Shown here piece after piece: positions 30,802-39,400 of a stretch of 64,000 nucleotides of DNA (its first letter is position 1; each line of letters starts with the position of its first letter). Source of the stretch: CAMLIZ01 sp040758375 (GTDB lineage Bacteria; Pseudomonadota; Gammaproteobacteria; Burkholderiales; Burkholderiaceae_C); assembly GCA_040758375.1 (NCBI GenBank), contig JBFLWE010000018.1, positions 1 to 64,000 of the forward strand, in the 5' to 3' direction. Both the position numbers and the translations under genes were made by a program. The notes beneath the pieces were generated by a model. The model was not told where the DNA came from. It made no database searches and worked only from the letters and a program-made list of their open reading frames with translations.

Positions 30802-30870
30802 GCCGTTCCCCACGCGCGAAACGGCCGCGCGGCGACAGCGGGTCGCCGGCATGCCCGGCACAGTGATGGC

Positions 30871-31623
30871 ATGTCACGCCTGCATTTCCGCATCCTGACC
30901 GTGAACGCACACAAGGGTTTCGGCTTCTTCAACCGCCGCTTCATCCTCAGGGAGCTGCGCGAGGCGGTGCGGGCGGTGCAGGCCGACGTGGTGTTCCTGC
31001 AGGAGGTGCTGGGCGAGCATGCGGTGCACGCGACCCGCTACGCCGACTGGCCCGACCAGCCGCAGTACGAGTACCTGGCCGACACCATCTGGACCGACAT
31101 GGCCTACGGCCGCAACGCGGTGTATCCGCACGGCCACCACGGCAACGCCTTGCTGTCGCGCTTCCCGATCCGCCACCACGCCAACCACGACGCCTCGCAC
31201 CCGGGCGACGAAAGCCGCGGCCTGCTGCACTGTGTGCTCGAGCCGGCTGCCGGCGCGCCGCTGCTGCACGCGATCTGCGTGCACCTCGGCCTGCGCGAGT
31301 CGCACCGCCGGCAGCAGCTGCAGCAGCTTTGCGAGCTGGTGCTGCGGGAAATTCCGGCCGATGCGCCCGTGGTGGTGGCGGGCGACTTCAACGACTGGCG
31401 CATGCTGGGGCACCAGCGGCTGGTGCAATGCGGCGGGCTGCGCGAGGTGTTCGCCGACGCCTACGGACTGCCGGCCCGCACCTTCCCGTCGCGCTGGCCG
31501 GCGCTGCGGCTGGACCGCATCTATGCGCGCAACGCGCGCGCCCACCGGCCGCTGGCGCTGCCGCGGCATCCGTGGTCGCACCTGTCCGACCACGCGCCGC
31601 TGGCGGCCGAGTTCGACATCTGA
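30871..31623 (+). CDS. endonuclease/exonuclease/phosphatase family protein (YbhP-like)
   Basis: 250 residues with the EEP fold: LTVNAHKGFG, VVFLQEVLGEH (metal-binding Glu), HGNALLSRFPI, VHLGLRESHRRQQL, VVAGDFNDWR (catalytic Asp/Asn) and a C-terminal SDHAPLAAEF. It is first of three genes in the same order as E. coli ybhP-ybhO-ybhN. Its own substrate is unknown; a lipid or nucleic-acid phosphodiester is possible. Confidence 0.87.
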   Translation: MSRLHFRILTVNAHKGFGFFNRRFILRELREAVRAVQADVVFLQEVLGEHAVHATRYADWPDQPQYEYLADTIWTDMAYGRNAVYPHGHHGNALLSRFPIRHHANHDASHPGDESRGLLHCVLEPAAGAPLLHAICVHLGLRESHRRQQLQQLCELVLREIPADAPVVVAGDFNDWRMLGHQRLVQCGGLREVFADAYGLPARTFPSRWPALRLDRIYARNARAHRPLALPRHPWSHLSDHAPLAAEFDI

Positions 31624-31626
31624 GCC

Positions 31627-32913
31627 ATGAGCGGCGAACAGCGCCTGATGCCCCGCTTCCTGCGTCCGCGGCCGCAGAAGGCCTGGGTGCCCGGCAACCG
31701 CATCGAGCTGCTTGAAAACGGCGAGCAGTACTTTCCGGCGGTGTTCGAAGCGATCGGGCGGGCGCGGCGCGAGGTGATCGTCGAGACCTTCATCCTGTTC
31801 GAGGACAAGGTCGGCCTGGCGCTGCAGCAGGCGCTGATCGGGGCGGCCCGGCGCGGGGTGTCGGTGGACCTGCTGGTCGACGGCTTCGGCTCGCCCGACC
31901 TGTCGGCCGGGTTCATCGGTGCGCTGCGCTTAGCCGGCGTGCGGCTGCGCGCCTTCGACCCGCGGCCGCGCTTTCTGGGCATGCTGCGCACCAACCTGTT
32001 CCGCCGCATGCACCGCAAGATCGTCGTGGTGGACGGCGAGGTGGCCTTCGTGGGCGGCATCAACTTCAGCGCCGACCACCTCGCCGACTTCGGCCCCGAG
32101 GCCAAGCAGGACTATGCGGTGCGCGTGCGCGGGCCGATCGTGGCGAACATCCAGGCCTTCGTGCGCTCGCAGATCAAGCCGCATGCGCCCTGGCCGCCGA
32201 TCCAGGTGCCGCCGCCGGCCGGGGACGCGGACATGATGTTCGTGTACCGCGACAACCTGCAGCACCTCACCGACATCGAGCGCCAGTACCGCGCCGCCAT
32301 CCGCGCCGCGCGGCGCGAGGTGATCATCGCCAACGCGTACTTCTTCCCTGGTTACCGCCTGCTCAAGACGATCCGCCAGGCGGCGCGGCGCGGCGTGCGC
32401 GTGCGCCTGATCCTGCAGGGCCAGCCCGACATGCAGTTCGTGAAGACGGCCGCCGGCATGCTGCACAGCCGGCTGCTGCCGGCCGGCGTGGAGATCCACG
32501 AATACTGCAAGCGCCCGCTGCACGGCAAGGTGGCGCTGGTGGACGATGCCTGGGCCACGGTGGGCTCGAGCAACCTCGACCCTTTGAGCTTGTCGCTCAA
32601 CCTCGAGGCCAACGTGATGACGCGCGACCCGGCCTTCATCGCCGGGCTGCGCCACAACCTCGAGAGCCTGATGCGCGAGCACTGCCGCCAGGTCGACCGC
32701 AGCGTGCTGGCGCAGCGCGGCCGCTGGCATGCGCTGCTGGACTCGCTGGCCTACTACGTGGTGCGCCGCTTCCCGGTGTGGGCGCGGTGGTTTCCCAGCC
32801 ACCAGCCCCGCCTGGCGCCGCTGGAAGTGCCGGCCACGAGCACCATCGCCCATGCAGAGCCCACCGACGTGGAAGGAGAGCAAGCCGATGCCCCCGCAGG
32901 CGCTGGGCGCTGA
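31627..32913 (+). CDS. clsB: cardiolipin synthase B
   Basis: 428 residues, phospholipase D superfamily, with two HKD motifs: HRKIVVVDGEVAFVGGIN at about 129 and HGKVALVDDAWATVGSSN at about 299. It lacks the N-terminal membrane helices of ClsA, as expected for ClsB (YbhO). It makes cardiolipin from phosphatidylglycerol at the inner membrane, possibly also from phosphatidylethanolamine-type donors. It starts three bases after the EEP gene, and its 3' end overlaps the ybhN-like gene by 26 bases. Confidence 0.92.
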   Translation: MSGEQRLMPRFLRPRPQKAWVPGNRIELLENGEQYFPAVFEAIGRARREVIVETFILFEDKVGLALQQALIGAARRGVSVDLLVDGFGSPDLSAGFIGALRLAGVRLRAFDPRPRFLGMLRTNLFRRMHRKIVVVDGEVAFVGGINFSADHLADFGPEAKQDYAVRVRGPIVANIQAFVRSQIKPHAPWPPIQVPPPAGDADMMFVYRDNLQHLTDIERQYRAAIRAARREVIIANAYFFPGYRLLKTIRQAARRGVRVRLILQGQPDMQFVKTAAGMLHSRLLPAGVEIHEYCKRPLHGKVALVDDAWATVGSSNLDPLSLSLNLEANVMTRDPAFIAGLRHNLESLMREHCRQVDRSVLAQRGRWHALLDSLAYYVVRRFPVWARWFPSHQPRLAPLEVPATSTIAHAEPTDVEGEQADAPAGAGR

Positions 32914-33889
32914 GCGCGCACGCGATGCTCACGGCCGGCTTGCCAAGCCCGCCTGGCGGCGCTGGGCGAGCCCGGCGATCGGCGTGGCGCTGCTGGTCGT
33001 GGTGGGCTGGTTCATGGTGGACCGGGGCCGCAAGATCGACTGGGCCGAGGTGGGAGAGGCCTTGCGCAGCTACCCAGCCTGGAGCCTGGCCGGCACCTGG
33101 GCGCTGGCCACGGCCGCGCATGCGGTGTACGCGGGCTACGACCTGCTGGCGCGGCAGCACATCGGCCACCGGCTGCCGCTGCTGAAGGTGTGGGCCGTGG
33201 GCCTGGTGTCGTTTGCGGTGAATCTGAACCTCGGCTCCATCGTCGGCGGCATCGGCTTCCGGCTGCGGCTGTACTCCAAGCTGGGGCTGGAGATGGCGGA
33301 TGCCGGGCGCATCTTCGCGTTCTGCCTGGTCGCCAACTGGAGCGGCTACATGGTGCTGCTGGGCTCGCTGCTGGTCAGCGGCGGGTTCGAGCCGCCGCCG
33401 GCGCTCGGGCTGTCGGCAGCGGCGTGGCAGGCGATCGGCGCGGCGCTGCTGGCCGGCGCGGCGTTGTACCTGGCGGCTTGCGAGCTGCGCGGCGGCCGGC
33501 AGCTGAAGCTGTGGCGCTGGCAGATGGAGCTGCCGCCGGCCCGCATGGCAGCGGCGCAAATGGCGCTGTCGATGACGCACTGGCTGCTGGTGGGCAGCGT
33601 GGTGTGGACGCTGATGCCGCGCGAGCTGGCCTTTGGCGAGGTGCTGGGCACGCTGCTCAGCGCCGCGATCGCGGGTGCGGTGGTGCATGTGCCCGGCGGG
33701 CTGGGCGTGATCGAGGCGGTGTTCATCGCCAGCTTCGGCGGCCGGGTGCCCGAGGGAGCGCTGGTGGCGGCGCTGCTGGCGTACCGCGCGGCCTTCTACC
33801 TGCTGCCGCTGGCCGGCGCGATCGTGCTGCACCTGGCGCTGGAAGCGCACGCGCGCCGCAAGAAGGGCCGGCGCAAGTCCGGCGGCTGA
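32888..33889 (+). CDS. UPF0104 / lysylphosphatidylglycerol synthase-like membrane protein (YbhN-like)
   Basis: 333 residues from the ATG at 32888 after GGAGAG. About eight membrane helices, with the UPF0104 blocks FAVNLNLGSIVGGIGFRLRL and AIAGAVVHVPGGLGVIEAVF (the GGxGxxE motif). Related domains occur in MprF flippases and hopanoid proteins, so a lipid-translocation role fits. The gene order EEP-clsB-this gene copies ybhPON, suggesting a membrane-lipid unit. Confidence 0.9.
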   Translation: MPPQALGAERARDAHGRLAKPAWRRWASPAIGVALLVVVGWFMVDRGRKIDWAEVGEALRSYPAWSLAGTWALATAAHAVYAGYDLLARQHIGHRLPLLKVWAVGLVSFAVNLNLGSIVGGIGFRLRLYSKLGLEMADAGRIFAFCLVANWSGYMVLLGSLLVSGGFEPPPALGLSAAAWQAIGAALLAGAALYLAACELRGGRQLKLWRWQMELPPARMAAAQMALSMTHWLLVGSVVWTLMPRELAFGEVLGTLLSAAIAGAVVHVPGGLGVIEAVFIASFGGRVPEGALVAALLAYRAAFYLLPLAGAIVLHLALEAHARRKKGRRKSGG

Positions 33890-33891
33890 CG

Positions 33892-34188
33892 CTACACGGT
33901 GGGCCGCTGCTCGAAGCCGTCGAGCCTGGCAAACGGCGGAGGCACCTCGGTCACGTCCATCCGCTCCACCAGCGCGGCGGGCATTTCGTCACGCATCCAT
34001 TCGCACATGCGCGCCAGCTGCTGCGGCGTGCCTTGCAGCATCGCCTCGACCGAATCGTCCATGCGGTTGCGCACCCAGCCGGCCAGCCCGAGGGCGCGCG
34101 CCTGCTGCACGCAGGCATGGCGGTAACCCACGCCTTGCACCCGGCCGTACACGCGCACCAGGCGGGTTTCGAGAGGGCGGCTGTCCAT
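33892..34188 (-). CDS. acyP: acylphosphatase
   Basis: 98 residues. The catalytic arginine is Arg23 in VYGRVQGVGYRHAC and the catalytic Asn41 is in GWVRNRMDDSVEAM. The enzyme hydrolyses acyl phosphates such as carbamoyl or acetyl phosphate. It is convergent with the ybhN-like gene, with stops only two bases apart, and divergent from the L,D-transpeptidase-like gene. Confidence 0.93.
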   Translation of the reverse strand: MDSRPLETRLVRVYGRVQGVGYRHACVQQARALGLAGWVRNRMDDSVEAMLQGTPQQLARMCEWMRDEMPAALVERMDVTEVPPPFARLDGFEQRPTV

Positions 34189-34199
34189 GGTGAAAAGGC

Positions 34200-34251
34200 A
34201 CTCTAGCGGCCGCCCACCGCGGCTTCAAGCAAAGGCCCGGCGGCACCGGGC
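34200..34251 (-). promoter_or_regulatory. acyP promoter with upstream hairpin, shared module
   Basis: On the minus strand TTGAAG (34228-34223), 17 bases, then TAGAGT (34205-34200) gives a reasonable sigma70 promoter with a very short leader to the ATG at 34188. Just upstream a hairpin GCCCGG-N5-CCGGGC lies at 34235-34251. The same hairpin plus CTTGAAGCCGC occurs before the hsp20 operon (20862-20897), so it is a repeated regulatory module. Confidence 0.5.
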
Positions 34252-34363
34252 TCATGCCGGCGTGCGCGAGCGGGCTTTTGTCTCGGAATCGGCGGCTCTG
34301 GCCTGAAAGAGACCGGTGTTGCAGCCGACAAGATATCGGTTGCAGCAGTAGCCAGAGGTTTCG

Positions 34364-35044
34364 ATGGGTGGGTGGAGCAGGCGGCTTGCGTCTTGGGCCG
34401 CGGCGGGCGTCGTGGGGAGTCTGTTGACAGTGGCCGGTGCGCTGGCGGCCGAAACGCCGCGCGGGCCCGGTGCCGATCCGTTCGCGCTGACGGCCGAGGC
34501 GCGGCAGGTGCTTCAGTGGGTGCAGGCCTCGGCCGACAACCAGGGCCGGCCCTTCGCCATCGTGGACAAGAAGGCGGCGCGCCTGTTCGTGCATGCCCCG
34601 GGCGGCCGGCTGCTGGGCGCCGCGCCGGCCCTCATCGGCGAGGCCACGGGCGACCACACCGTGCCCGGCGTGGGCGACAAGCCCGTCTCGCAGGTGCTGC
34701 CCGAGGAGCGCACCACGCCGGCAGGCCGTTTCGTCTCGGAGCCCGGTCGCAACCTGAGCGGCGAACGGGTGGTCTGGGTGGAATACGACTCCGGCTTTGC
34801 CATCCACCGGGTACGGCCGGGCGCCTCCTACGAGCGGCGCTTGCAGCGGCTGGCTTCGTCCACGGCCACGGACAACCGCGCCTCGCTGGGTTGCGTGGTG
34901 GTGAGCGGTTCGTTCTACGACTCGGTGGTGGCGCCGGTGCTGGGGCGCCAGCGCGCGGTGGTGTACGTGCTGCCGGAGACCCGCCCGCTGGCCAGCCTTT
35001 TCGGCGACACCCGCGTGGCCTCGGGCACGCCCGGGGCACACTGA
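34364..35044 (+). CDS. L,D-transpeptidase-like secreted protein
   Basis: 226 residues with signal peptide WSRRLASWAAAGVVGSLL cleaved near ALAAE. The second half resembles a YkuD catalytic domain: FAIVDKKAARLFVHAPGG, TTPAGRFVSEPG, FAIHRVRPG (His148) and ASLGCVVVS (Cys177). In classical enzymes the motif is SHGC; here the histidine next to the cysteine is Leu, and the loop between His148 and Cys177 is longer than usual. It could still act on peptidoglycan cross-links in the periplasm, or be a divergent homologue with changed chemistry. Confidence 0.6.
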   Translation: MGGWSRRLASWAAAGVVGSLLTVAGALAAETPRGPGADPFALTAEARQVLQWVQASADNQGRPFAIVDKKAARLFVHAPGGRLLGAAPALIGEATGDHTVPGVGDKPVSQVLPEERTTPAGRFVSEPGRNLSGERVVWVEYDSGFAIHRVRPGASYERRLQRLASSTATDNRASLGCVVVSGSFYDSVVAPVLGRQRAVVYVLPETRPLASLFGDTRVASGTPGAH

Positions 35045-35097
35045 ACTGCGCCCGTCGCGTCCGGTCTGACGGGGCACGCCCCCTCCAGGAGACCTCG

Positions 35098-36243
35098 ATG
35101 ACGCGACTTGTCCGCGTGGCGCTGCTGAGCTTGTGCCTTGCGGCCCCCGGTGCCCCGGCGCAGCAGCCACCCAGCCGCTTCGCCGATGCCGGCGCTGCCG
35201 CCGATGCGAAGCGCGTGCTGGTGGAAACGGTGGCCGAAGGGCTGGAGCATCCCTGGGGGCTGGCCTTCCTGCCCGACGGCCGCATGCTGGTGACCGAGCG
35301 GCCGGGGCGCTTGCGGCTGGTCGGACGCGACGGCCGGGTCTCGGCGCCGCTGGCCGGCGTGCCCGAGGTGCAGGCCTCGGGCCAGGGCGGCCTGCTCGAC
35401 GTGGCGGTGGACCCCGATTTCGCGAGCAACCGCAGCATCTACCTTTCGTATGCCGAGCCGGGCGAGGCAGGCGCGGGCACTGCCGTGGCGCGCGCGGTGC
35501 TGGGCGCCGAGGGCCTGAGCGAGCTGCGCGTGATCTACCGCCAGCAGCCCAAGGTGCGCGGCGGCAACCACTTCGGTTCGCGCCTGGTGTTCGGCAAGGA
35601 CGGCACGCTGTTCGTGACGCTGGGCGACCGCTATGCCCACCGCGAGAAGGCGCAGGACCTGTCCACCACCATCGGCAAGATCGTCCGCATCCGTCGCGAC
35701 GGCAGCATCCCGCCCGACAACCCCTTCGTGGGCCAGGCCGGTGCCCGGCCCGAGATCTGGTCCTACGGCCACCGCAACGTGCAGGGCGCGGCGCTGGACC
35801 CGGCCACGGGCCAGCTCTGGACGGCCGAGCACGGCGCGCGCGGCGGCGACGAGATCAACCGCCCGCAGGCAGGACGCAACCACGGCTGGCCGGTCATCAC
35901 CTACGGCGTCGATTACTCCGGCGCCAGGATCGGCAGCGGCACCGAGGCGCCCGGCATGGAGCAGCCGGTGCACTACTTCGACCCCTCGATCGCGCCCTCG
36001 GGGCTGGTGTTCTACACCGGCGATGCCTTCCCGCAGTGGAAGGGGCACCTGCTGGTCGGTTCGCTGAAGTTCACCCACCTGGCGCGGCTGGCGCTGCGCG
36101 ACGGGCGCGTGGTGTCGGAGCAGCGCTACCTGCAGGACCGCGGCGAGCGCATCCGCGACGTGGTGCAGGGGCCGGAGGGCTACGTCTACTTGCTGACCGA
36201 CAGCCCCGAGGGCAAGCTGCTGCGGCTGCGGCCGGCGAAGTAA
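35098..36243 (+). CDS. PQQ-dependent sugar dehydrogenase (soluble aldose dehydrogenase, YliI type)
   Basis: 381 residues from the ATG at 35098 with CAGGAG upstream; signal peptide TRLVRVALLSLCLAAPGAPA. Six-bladed beta-propeller family GSDH: LEHPWGLAFLPDGRMLVTER, QGGLLDVAVDPDFA, GGNHFGSRLVF, IWSYGHRNVQGAAL, EHGARGGDEIN and PSGLVFYTG. Such periplasmic enzymes oxidise aldoses to lactones with PQQ. It follows the transpeptidase-like gene in the same direction. Confidence 0.9.
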   Translation: MTRLVRVALLSLCLAAPGAPAQQPPSRFADAGAAADAKRVLVETVAEGLEHPWGLAFLPDGRMLVTERPGRLRLVGRDGRVSAPLAGVPEVQASGQGGLLDVAVDPDFASNRSIYLSYAEPGEAGAGTAVARAVLGAEGLSELRVIYRQQPKVRGGNHFGSRLVFGKDGTLFVTLGDRYAHREKAQDLSTTIGKIVRIRRDGSIPPDNPFVGQAGARPEIWSYGHRNVQGAALDPATGQLWTAEHGARGGDEINRPQAGRNHGWPVITYGVDYSGARIGSGTEAPGMEQPVHYFDPSIAPSGLVFYTGDAFPQWKGHLLVGSLKFTHLARLALRDGRVVSEQRYLQDRGERIRDVVQGPEGYVYLLTDSPEGKLLRLRPAK

Positions 36244-36416
36244 AACCTGCGGCGCACGGCCGGTAGCTGACGCAGCAGCGCAGGCACAGCCGTCCGCACC
36301 GTCTCCCGCACCACGTCGAGGTTGATGTCGAAGTGGCCATCAGCGATGCGGTTGCGCATGCCGCGCATGCTGCGCCAAGGCACTTGGGCGCGCGTCAGCG
36401 CAAACTCGGCGCGCAC
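36244..36416 (-). pseudogene. HepT-like (DUF86, HEPN toxin) C-terminal remnant
   Basis: The minus frame reads VPWRSMRGMRNRIADGHFD followed by INLDVVRETVRTAVPALL, which is the C-terminal half of HepT/DUF86 proteins (usual form WRxMRGMRNRxxHGYFDxDLDxVW). The first 60 or so residues are missing, the catalytic R-x4-6-H motif is spoiled (His replaced by Asp) and the frame runs into the sugar dehydrogenase gene. No MntA-type antitoxin is next to it. It is best read as a relic of a toxin-antitoxin unit lying between the dehydrogenase gene and ndvB. Confidence 0.7.
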
Positions 36417-36477
36417 GTCGTTTCGCTTGAGGTTGAGTGCTACCGACGGTCGCAGGAGCGCACTGCTTTATCGGAAC

Positions 36478-39400
36478 TCACGCCTCCACCGCGGCCGGCG
36501 CGGCCAGCGGCTCGCTGGGCGAAGGCGGGACGGCCGGCACGTTGACGATCAGCACGGTCTCTTCGGGCAGCGAGTCGAGCGCCACCCATTCGCCCACCGC
36601 CAGCTGGCGCGCTTCGGGTGCTGGGGGTGCGGCAGCCGCGGCGCCCACCTGCAGGCGCGCCTTGATCACGCGCCCGCGCAGGCGCAGCGTCAACTCCGCC
36701 TGCGGCCAGTCGGGCGGCAGGCAGGGCCTGAAGCACAGCCGGTCGGCGCGCAGCACCAGCCCCATCATCGACTCGATGGCGGCGCGGTACAGCCAGGCCG
36801 CCGAGCCGGTGTACCAGCTCCAGCCGCCGCGGCCCTCGTAGGGCGCGACCGAGTACACGTCGCCCGGCATCACGTAGGGCTCGATGCGGTAGCGGCGTTG
36901 CGCGGCCGGCGTGCGCGCACGGTGCGCAGGGCTGAGCAGGTTGAAGTATTCGGCCACCCGGTCGGCGCGCCCGAGCTGCGCCTGCGCCATCAGCGCCCAC
37001 ACCGCGGCGTGGTTGTACTGGCCGCCGTTTTCGCGCACGCCGGGCGGGTAGGCCTGGATGTAGCCGGCGTTGTCGGCCTGGTGCTGCAGCGGCGGGTCGA
37101 GCAGGCGGATCACGCCGACCCGGCGGTCGACCAGGCGCGCATCGGCGCATTCCATGGCCTGGCGTGCATGGTCGTCGCCCGGCGGCGAGGCAAACACGCT
37201 CCAGGCCTGCGCGATCAGGTCGATCTTGCATTCGGCATTGAGGTGCGAGCCCAGCGGATGGCCGTTGTCGAAGTAGGCACGCCGGTACCAGCTGCCGTCC
37301 CAGCCGTGTTTGCGCAGTGCGGTCTCCAGGCCCTGCTGAGCTTCGGCCCACAGCGACTCGTGCGCCTCGTCGCCGCGCTCGTGTGCCAGCGGTTGCCATG
37401 CGCGCAGGATCATCAGCAGGAACCAGCCCAGCCACACCGACTCGCCCTTGCCTTCGTGGCCCACGCGGTTCATGCCGTCGTTCCAGTCGCCGGTGCCCAT
37501 CAGCGGCAGCCCGTGCACGCCGAAGCCCAGCGCGCGGTCGATGGCACGTGCCCCGTGCTCGTAGAGCGAGGCGCGCTGCTCGCTCAGCGCCGGCACGGCA
37601 TAGACGTCCTCGCGGTCTTCGGGCACCGGCTCGCCTTCGAGGAAGGGCGCTTCGTCGTCGAGCAGGCTGCGCTCGCCGGTGACGGCCAGGTAGTGCTGCA
37701 TCGCATAGGGCAGCCACAGCAGGTCGTCGCTGAAGCGCGTGCGCACGCCGGCGCCGGTGGGCGAGTGCCACCAGTGCTGCACGTCGCCTTCGCGGAACTG
37801 GCGGCTGGCGTGCAGCAGGATCTGCGCGCGCAGCGCCTCGGGCTCGCTGTAGACCAGCGCCATCGCGTCCTGCAACTGGTCACGAAAGCCGGTGGCGCCG
37901 CCGGCCTGGTAGAAGCCGGCCTTGGCCCAGAGGCGGCAGGCCACCGTCTGGTACGGCAGCCAGCGGTTGACCATGGCGTCGAACAGCGGGTCGGGCGTGC
38001 GCACGGTGAGCGCTCGCAGGCGGCGGTCCCAGGCCTGCACGGCGCGGTCGACCGAGCCTTGCAGCGCACCCGGCGCCCGCAGCCGCTCGGCCAGCGCGAG
38101 CGCGGCGCCGCGGTCATCGCCATAGCCCAACACCCAGTGGCACTCGAAACTCGCGCCCGGCGGCAGCAGCACGCAGGCGTCGAGCGCGCCGCACGGGTCG
38201 AGCCCCATGCCCGAGGCGCCGCCCAGTGCCCGCGGCAGGTGCAGCCGGCCCAGCGAATCGAAGAACTCGTCGCGTGCACAGGTCCATTGCTGCGCGGTGG
38301 CGCCGGCCAGCATGAGGAAGGCCGTGCCGCGGCCGAAGCCGCCCTGGTGCTCGAGCTGGCGCGCCAGCACCGCCTGCACCTCGGGCACGAACTCGGTGGC
38401 CACCGTCATGCGGTCGCCGCGCTGTGCGCCCAGCACCCACTCGACCATGCCCACCAGCCGCAGCATGCGTTCGTGCAGGCCGGTGTTGTGCAGCTTGACC
38501 TGCAGCAGCTTGGCCGGCTCGCGCGGGTGCACCGCGATCCGCAGCTCGATGCCCAGGCCGGGGCGCTCGTGGGCGAAACGACTTTCGCCCTGGGTGTGGG
38601 TGACGCGGTAGCCCTGCACGCCGTTGCGGTCCAGCGTGGGCAGCAGGCCCCAGAGCTCCCGCGTGGCAAGGTCTTGCACCAGGAAGTGTTCGCTCGGCGG
38701 ATCGAGCAGCGGGTCGTTGCTCCAGCCGGTGAGCTGGTTCATGCGGCTGTTGCGCGCCCAGGTGAAGCCGCTGCCCGACTCGCTGACGATGCAGCCGAAT
38801 TGTGGATTGGCCAGCACGTTGACCCAGGGACGAGGCGTGACGCGCAGGCTGTCGACCTGGATCTCGAACTCGCGACCGTCTTCGGAGAAGCGGTTGGGCG
38901 CCACTTCGTCGGGCGAGGGCGCCTCGGCGATGGCCGCGCGCTGGCGGCGGTCAGGCAGCAGCGGGGCTTCGTCGCCGCGCGCGGCCATGGCTGCGGTTCG
39001 CGAGGGTGGCTCGCCCACGCTCAAGGCCTGCGCGAGCAGGCGCGCCAGCGGCCGGCCGTCGGCCAGCAGGTCCGCGCGTGCATAGGCCTGCAGCGCGGCG
39101 ATCTCGGCCGGCGTCACCTCGGCGAGCTTGAGCACGTGCACGCCGCCCTTGTCGGGCTGTTGCGCCGCCGGCGCGCCGAGCGCAAGCCGCATCGTGTGGA
39201 TATGGTCTTGCAGCGGCGTCAGGTACGAAGGCGGCTCGCCGTTGAGCACGACCAGGTCACACGGCAGGCCCGCGTTTTCCCACAGGCGCTGCGCGGTGAG
39301 CAACGCCTGCACGGCGGCCAGGCCGAGCGCGGTGTTGATGCGCACCAGCAGCAGCGGCAGGTCGCCCGAGATGCCGAAGCGCCACAGCACGCGCCGGTCC

